Shown here: positions 60,790 through 64,000 of the stretch, one piece after another
Layout: every line of letters begins with the position of its first letter
Position numbering within the stretch: position 1 is the first letter of the stretch
Source: CFX5 sp023384495
GTDB lineage: Bacteria; Chloroflexota; Anaerolineae; Caldilineales; Caldilineaceae
Direction: 5' to 3'
Assembly (NCBI GenBank): GCA_048499455.1
Contig: JASNZV010000001.1
Span: 434,001-498,000, forward strand
Length of the DNA stretch: 64,000 bases
Position numbers and translations under genes: made by a program
Notes under the pieces: model-generated
The model's database searches: none
Told to the model about the DNA's origin: nothing
Seen by the model: the letters and a program-made list of their open reading frames with translations, nothing else

Positions 60790-61527
60790 TCAGCCAGTGG
60801 ATTCCCCTTGGCGCCGCCACTCGGCGTATTCGGCCTTGGTCTGCTCGTTGGGTGGGTAGACGCCCAGGATACTGGCGCCCGCCGCCACCTTCCACTGGAT
60901 GAACTCCTCCATCCGCTCTTGCTCATAGGCCGCATGAGCCACCTCTTCAGCCACCTGTGCGGGGATCGCTGCCACGCCCTCCCCATCCCCAACAATCACA
61001 TCACCTGGCATCACCAACACCCCAGCGCACCCAATTGGCACATTCATGTCCACCGGGTGATGGATGAGAAACGATGTCGCGGCATGGGCCGCCTTGACAT
61101 AGGAGGGAAAGTCGAGTTCGCGATAGCCCGGCGTGTCGCGCAGCGCGCCGTCGGTGACGAGCCCGGCAGCGCCGCGCGCCTTGAGCCGCGTCGCCAGGAT
61201 GTTGCCCAGTGTGGCCGCGCCGACTTCACCCCGCGCATCGATCACCAACACGTCATCTGCATTCACGCTCTCCACCGCAATGCGTTGGATATTTTTGGTG
61301 TTATCATAGAGTTCATCGGCCAGGTCTTCGCGCGCGGGCACATAACGCAGCGTAAACGCATAGCCCACCAGCCGCAGATCGGGGCGGAGCGGCGTCAGCC
61401 CGGCTAGAAAGGTGTTGCGAAATCCACGCTTCTGCAACTGGGCGGTCAATGTAGCGGTCGAAACCGCGCCCAATTTTCGGTGCGCTTCGGGCGTCAAAGT
61501 GACAGGTCGCTGTGAAGTGGTTCTCAT
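60790..61527 (-). CDS. RraA-like family protein (HMG aldolase/sugar-acid associated)
   Basis: 245 residues, RraA/MenG fold. Conserved parts are LGAVSTATLTAQLQKRG at the start, ADDVLVIDARGEVGAATLGNIL, and the metal-site segment GLVTDGALRDTPGYRELDFP. Family members act as 4-hydroxy-4-methyl-2-oxoglutarate or oxaloacetate aldolases/decarboxylases, and many occur in sugar-acid gene clusters. The C-terminal 40-residue tail (EEFIQWKVAAGASILGVYPP) is typical of the longer plant/bacterial-type members. ATG at 61527. It is a single gene in minus orientation. Confidence 0.82.
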   Translation of the reverse strand: MRTTSQRPVTLTPEAHRKLGAVSTATLTAQLQKRGFRNTFLAGLTPLRPDLRLVGYAFTLRYVPAREDLADELYDNTKNIQRIAVESVNADDVLVIDARGEVGAATLGNILATRLKARGAAGLVTDGALRDTPGYRELDFPSYVKAAHAATSFLIHHPVDMNVPIGCAGVLVMPGDVIVGDGEGVAAIPAQVAEEVAHAAYEQERMEEFIQWKVAAGASILGVYPPNEQTKAEYAEWRRQGESTG

Positions 61528-61840
61528 GGGTTTTATCCGGATTTTGTTGGCAGTGTGTAGGTTATGGTGTTATGGTCGGTGGCAGGGCTGGCATCCCATT
61601 ATACCAGGGCCAGCCTTCTTTGTCACCCCGATATCGATTTGAACCCCAGGGCAATCGCGAACTTGTTTGCCCACACCTGACGTAGGTCATCGCCTCCGGC
61701 GTGACATCGCTCGCGGCCACTGTGCGTTACGTAAGTTCGCGATTGCCCTGGATTTGACCCCAGGAATTCCAAAGATATGCCGAACCGCCTGCAATCTATG
61801 TCTGAGTCAGGCGCCGGCGATCACAGAAGGAGGGCATTGA
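61528..61840. other. 313-base intergenic region between the RraA-like gene and xpt
   Basis: It contains MITE copy 2 with its flanking direct repeats (61636-61760) and, just before xpt, a hairpin CGCCTG/CAGGCG (61786-61813). No purine-riboswitch core was recognised. Confidence 0.5.
61647..61750. mobile_element. MITE-like element, copy 2 (104 bp)
   Basis: The ends CAGGGCAATCGCGAACTT and AAGTTCGCGATTGCCCTG are perfect 18-bp inverted repeats. The interior differs from copy 1 (13149-13253) by one base deletion near the middle. Flanks are GATTTGAACCC (61636-61646) and GATTTGACCC (61751-61760), a 10-bp target duplication with one extra A. The perfect ends suggest that this copy is the younger. Confidence 0.82.
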
Positions 61841-62461
61841 GTGAACGCACTGGTGGAACGCATTCGGCGCGAGGGGCGCAACCTGGGCCGTGGCATCTTG
61901 AAGGTCGATGGCTTTATCAATCATCAACTGGACCCAGTGCTAACCCAAGCCATGGGCGCCGAGTTTGCGCGCCGCTTTGCCGCGCTCGGCGTCACCGGCA
62001 TTACCAAAGTGATCACCGCCGAGGTCAGCGGGATTGCCCCGGCGCTTGCCACCGGCATGGCGCTCAACGCACCGGTCGTCTATGCACGCAAGACCCGCCC
62101 CATCACCATGCACACGGGCGTCTATCACGCACAGGCGCCCAGTCATACCAAAGGCGGGATTGTCGACCTGATCGTCTCACCCGAATATCTGCTGCCCAGT
62201 GACCGTGTATTGCTCATCGACGATTTTCTGGCGTCAGGGCAGACCATTGCCGCGCTCGCCTCGTTGATTCAGCAGAGTGGCGCAACGCTTTGCGGCATCG
62301 GCTGCCTGATCGAAAAGCGCTTCGAGGGGGGACGGCAAACATTGGCGCATCTCCAGGCGCCGATTGTCAGCCTGGCCATCATCGAGCAGATGGATGAAAC
62401 GGGAATTGTGGTGTGCGCTCCGGCGGATGAGGGGCAGACGCCCGACAACAACCAGGTGTAG
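61841..62461 (+). CDS. xpt: Xanthine phosphoribosyltransferase
   Basis: 206 residues, type I PRTase. It converts xanthine plus PRPP to XMP in purine salvage. The PRPP loop is VLLIDDFLASGQTIAAL (about residues 126-142), and the ends LKVDGFINHQLDP and GITKVITAEVSGIAPALATGMAL match Xpt closely, including EVSGIAPA of the hood region. The start is GTG at 61841 with GGAGGG seven bases before. It is monocistronic; a MITE copy lies 90 bases upstream and could affect its expression. Confidence 0.93.
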   Translation: MNALVERIRREGRNLGRGILKVDGFINHQLDPVLTQAMGAEFARRFAALGVTGITKVITAEVSGIAPALATGMALNAPVVYARKTRPITMHTGVYHAQAPSHTKGGIVDLIVSPEYLLPSDRVLLIDDFLASGQTIAALASLIQQSGATLCGIGCLIEKRFEGGRQTLAHLQAPIVSLAIIEQMDETGIVVCAPADEGQTPDNNQV

Positions 62462-62621
62462 AATCGGGCGTCGCTCTGGGACACATTCGCCCGGCGCAGG
62501 AATGACACAGAGGGCTTCTGATATATTCGAAGGTCTGTTGACATCTGACGAATTTACTCTGGTGCCATGCCCTTTTCAAAGTGCGTTGCACCTCTGCTCA
62601 AAATCGAAATGCCAACAGAAC

Positions 62622-63419
62622 CTAATCTTCGTCGGGGAGAATTTCAATGCTGGCCCCCGGCGCAGGCGCCGCGTAGTCGCCCAATGCGCCAACGCGCGCC
62701 GCCGTTTGGGCGGGTTCGTCGCGGCGGGTGATTGTCGCCGCCGTAGCATTGACGACCAGCGGTTCAGGCGCTTGGCGACGGGCAGCCTGCCGGCCAACCC
62801 ACAGCCCCGCCACCACCAACAGCAGCGGCCACCAGCGTAACAAACCAGTGCGCTCGTCGCTCGTCAGCACAAAGAGGGCAAATGCAACCAAGATGAATGC
62901 CGGGGCCAACGCCCACCAATGACGGCGCCGGTCACCGAGGAGATAGAGCAGGCCAAAGACCACACCGACGCCGCCAAACAGCAGCGCCCCCAACACCGCA
63001 AGCGACGCCTGCTGGCTGAGCGCCACCACAACCCCCAACACCAGCATAAAACCACTGGGCAAAATAGCCCACCACCGTTCCGCCCGATTGAGCAAATAGA
63101 TATGCGCAAAGGCCGCCGCCAGCCCGGCGAACAACATCCCGCCCAACACCACTGGCGGTGTGTTCCCCAGCGTGCTGAGCGCCACCATCGCGGCCAGCGC
63201 CAACAGTGACCACGCCGGCGCAAGTCGCCACCAATGGTGGCGGGCCGTCAGAAACGCCACAAAAAAACCAACGGCGACCAACGCCAACGCCCCCGCCACC
63301 GCATAACGAAGTTGGGGCCGGTCGGCATCCCACAGGTCAAAGTTGAAGCCCAGCATCAACAGCCCAGCCGCCACCAGCGCAAGGGCCCAGAGCAACTGGT
63401 TCAACCGAAAGTCCCGCAT
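62622..63419 (-). CDS. Polytopic membrane protein of unknown function
   Basis: 265 residues with about eight hydrophobic helices arranged as repeated units, each with a WW-x-L-x-P-like turn (HHWWRLAPAWSLLALAAMVAL, RWWAILPSGFMLVLGVVVAL, HWWALAPAFILVAFALFVL). This points to internal triplication. A cytosolic tail of 55 residues follows. Similar repeated-WW proteins occur in Chloroflexota; no activity is known to me. The ATG at 63419 is 11 bases after the SH3b gene stop, so the two are probably co-transcribed. Confidence 0.7.
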   Translation of the reverse strand: MRDFRLNQLLWALALVAAGLLMLGFNFDLWDADRPQLRYAVAGALALVAVGFFVAFLTARHHWWRLAPAWSLLALAAMVALSTLGNTPPVVLGGMLFAGLAAAFAHIYLLNRAERWWAILPSGFMLVLGVVVALSQQASLAVLGALLFGGVGVVFGLLYLLGDRRRHWWALAPAFILVAFALFVLTSDERTGLLRWWPLLLVVAGLWVGRQAARRQAPEPLVVNATAATITRRDEPAQTAARVGALGDYAAPAPGASIEILPDED

Positions 63420-63431
63420 GGTTGCCCTGTG

Positions 63432-64000
63432 TTACGGCGTCACAATCGGCAAGGAGGCCGCATCCGCGCTCAACGTCACCGCGCTGATCAGCACCCAGGC
63501 CAGGCGACCCTCTTCCAGCGTCAGTTGCACCCATTCTCCATCTGCGCTGCGCCCCACCACGGGCAGAACAGCGCCAAACGACAGCAACTGCGCCGTCTCG
63601 GCTTCCCGATCAGGGACGGCGCGCGCATTGGCGCCGGCCAAGTTGGTCACCGTCGCCGTTACCCCATCCACCACTTGGGTAACCGTGGGCGTAACCGCCG
63701 TGGTAGGCGTCAGGGGCGTTGTCGCCGTAATCGGCTCAGCCGGCGCGATCGCTGCGCGTGTAGCCGCGAGGCTTTCGGGCGTCGCCGGCTCAGTGGACAG
63801 CGACTGAAGATCACCCCCCAGCGTGACAAACTGCGAAGAGACCCACGCCAGCCGCCCATCGGGCAACAGAATCTGCACCCACTGGTTGTCTTCGGTGCGC
63901 GCCAGCGCCGTATAGGTGGTGTTGCCCGCCAGCAATTGCACCACGGTGCTGCTCAAGTCAGGCGATTCACGTGCATTCAGACCCGCTGTAATGTTGATGG
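63432..64000 (-). CDS. SH3b-domain protein (partial, 5' end outside the window)
   Basis: The frame is open to the end of the window; an apparent internal start at 63956 is only a TTG, and the residues before it (ITAGLNARESPDL) belong to the domain. Two bacterial SH3 domains are visible: one with GLNARESP ... QWVQILLPDGRLAWVSSQFV and one with GANARAVPDRE ... EWVQLTLEEGRLAWVLISAV. A Thr/Pro-rich linker separates them. SH3b domains bind cell-wall peptides. Probably exported, but the N-terminus is missing. Confidence 0.8.
   Translation of the reverse strand, partial: INITAGLNARESPDLSSTVVQLLAGNTTYTALARTEDNQWVQILLPDGRLAWVSSQFVTLGGDLQSLSTEPATPESLAATRAAIAPAEPITATTPLTPTTAVTPTVTQVVDGVTATVTNLAGANARAVPDREAETAQLLSFGAVLPVVGRSADGEWVQLTLEEGRLAWVLISAVTLSADAASLPIVTP

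Noticed and set aside
61751..61840. Purine riboswitch before xpt
   Set aside because: I could not find the conserved three-way junction core or loop-loop sequences; only one small hairpin is present.

Overview
The window is about 64 kb of GC-rich bacterial chromosome. The mix of genes suggests a free-living, sugar-scavenging member of the Chloroflexota (Caldilinea/Anaerolinea-like); this is inference from gene content, because there is no rRNA or marker gene to prove it. Pointers are tandem AfsR/BTAD-type STAND ATPases, many Tat/lipobox sugar-binding proteins, enolase-superfamily sugar-acid dehydratases, PTPS-related and YfhO-type membrane proteins, and huge secreted HYR/Ig-repeat proteins. 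No plasmid, phage or full insertion sequence was found, but several small non-coding repeat or MITE-like elements are present.

Layout. 1-2987: end of an O-antigen-ligase-like gene, a TlpA-type thioredoxin, a HigB/HigA-like toxin-antitoxin pair with a palindromic operator, and gnd. 3033-10391: a minus-strand operon of two giant BTAD-STAND-TPR proteins followed by a CHAT protease. 10572-13063: the MsrPQ periplasmic methionine sulfoxide repair pair and a divergent DUF2231 membrane protein. 13691-20850: a sugar ABC transporter (no ATPase), an enolase-superfamily enzyme, a TIM-barrel protein, a PhyH dioxygenase and an APH(3')-like kinase. 20919-21934: secreted RNase with barstar. 22029-22208: tRNA-Gly and tRNA-Met. 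22350-33577: membrane and glycosyl-transfer genes flanking a PdtaS/PdtaR-like ANTAR two-component pair, plus a tiny secreted Cys-peptide gene. 33549-41368: MBL-fold hydrolase, a 1742-residue secreted repeat protein, a Zn alcohol dehydrogenase. 41911-45330: a second sugar ABC system whose two permeases are fused. 45492-47567: two receiver-only regulators and a membrane-anchored unknown. 47960-52179: a complete PotABCD/Fe-type ABC system. 52197-59072: two enolase-superfamily dehydratases, a secreted metalloprotease, and genes for a ketoglutarate-semialdehyde (Weimberg-like) sugar-acid route. 59334-64000: secreted unknown, RraA-like protein, xpt, membrane protein, SH3b protein.

How it fits together. 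Three transport operons feed sugars or related solutes inward; three enolase-superfamily enzymes, an FAH-family dehydratase and a semialdehyde dehydrogenase would convert sugar acids to 2-oxoglutarate. All three transport operons carry a strong hairpin between the binding-protein gene and the permease gene. The least explained parts are the STAND-STAND-CHAT operon, the Cys-peptide gene with tandem leader repeats, a 67-bp palindrome-ended repeat family found upstream of transporter and metabolic genes, a MITE with clear 10-bp target duplications, and a multi-hairpin intergenic segment at 60.6-60.8 kb.
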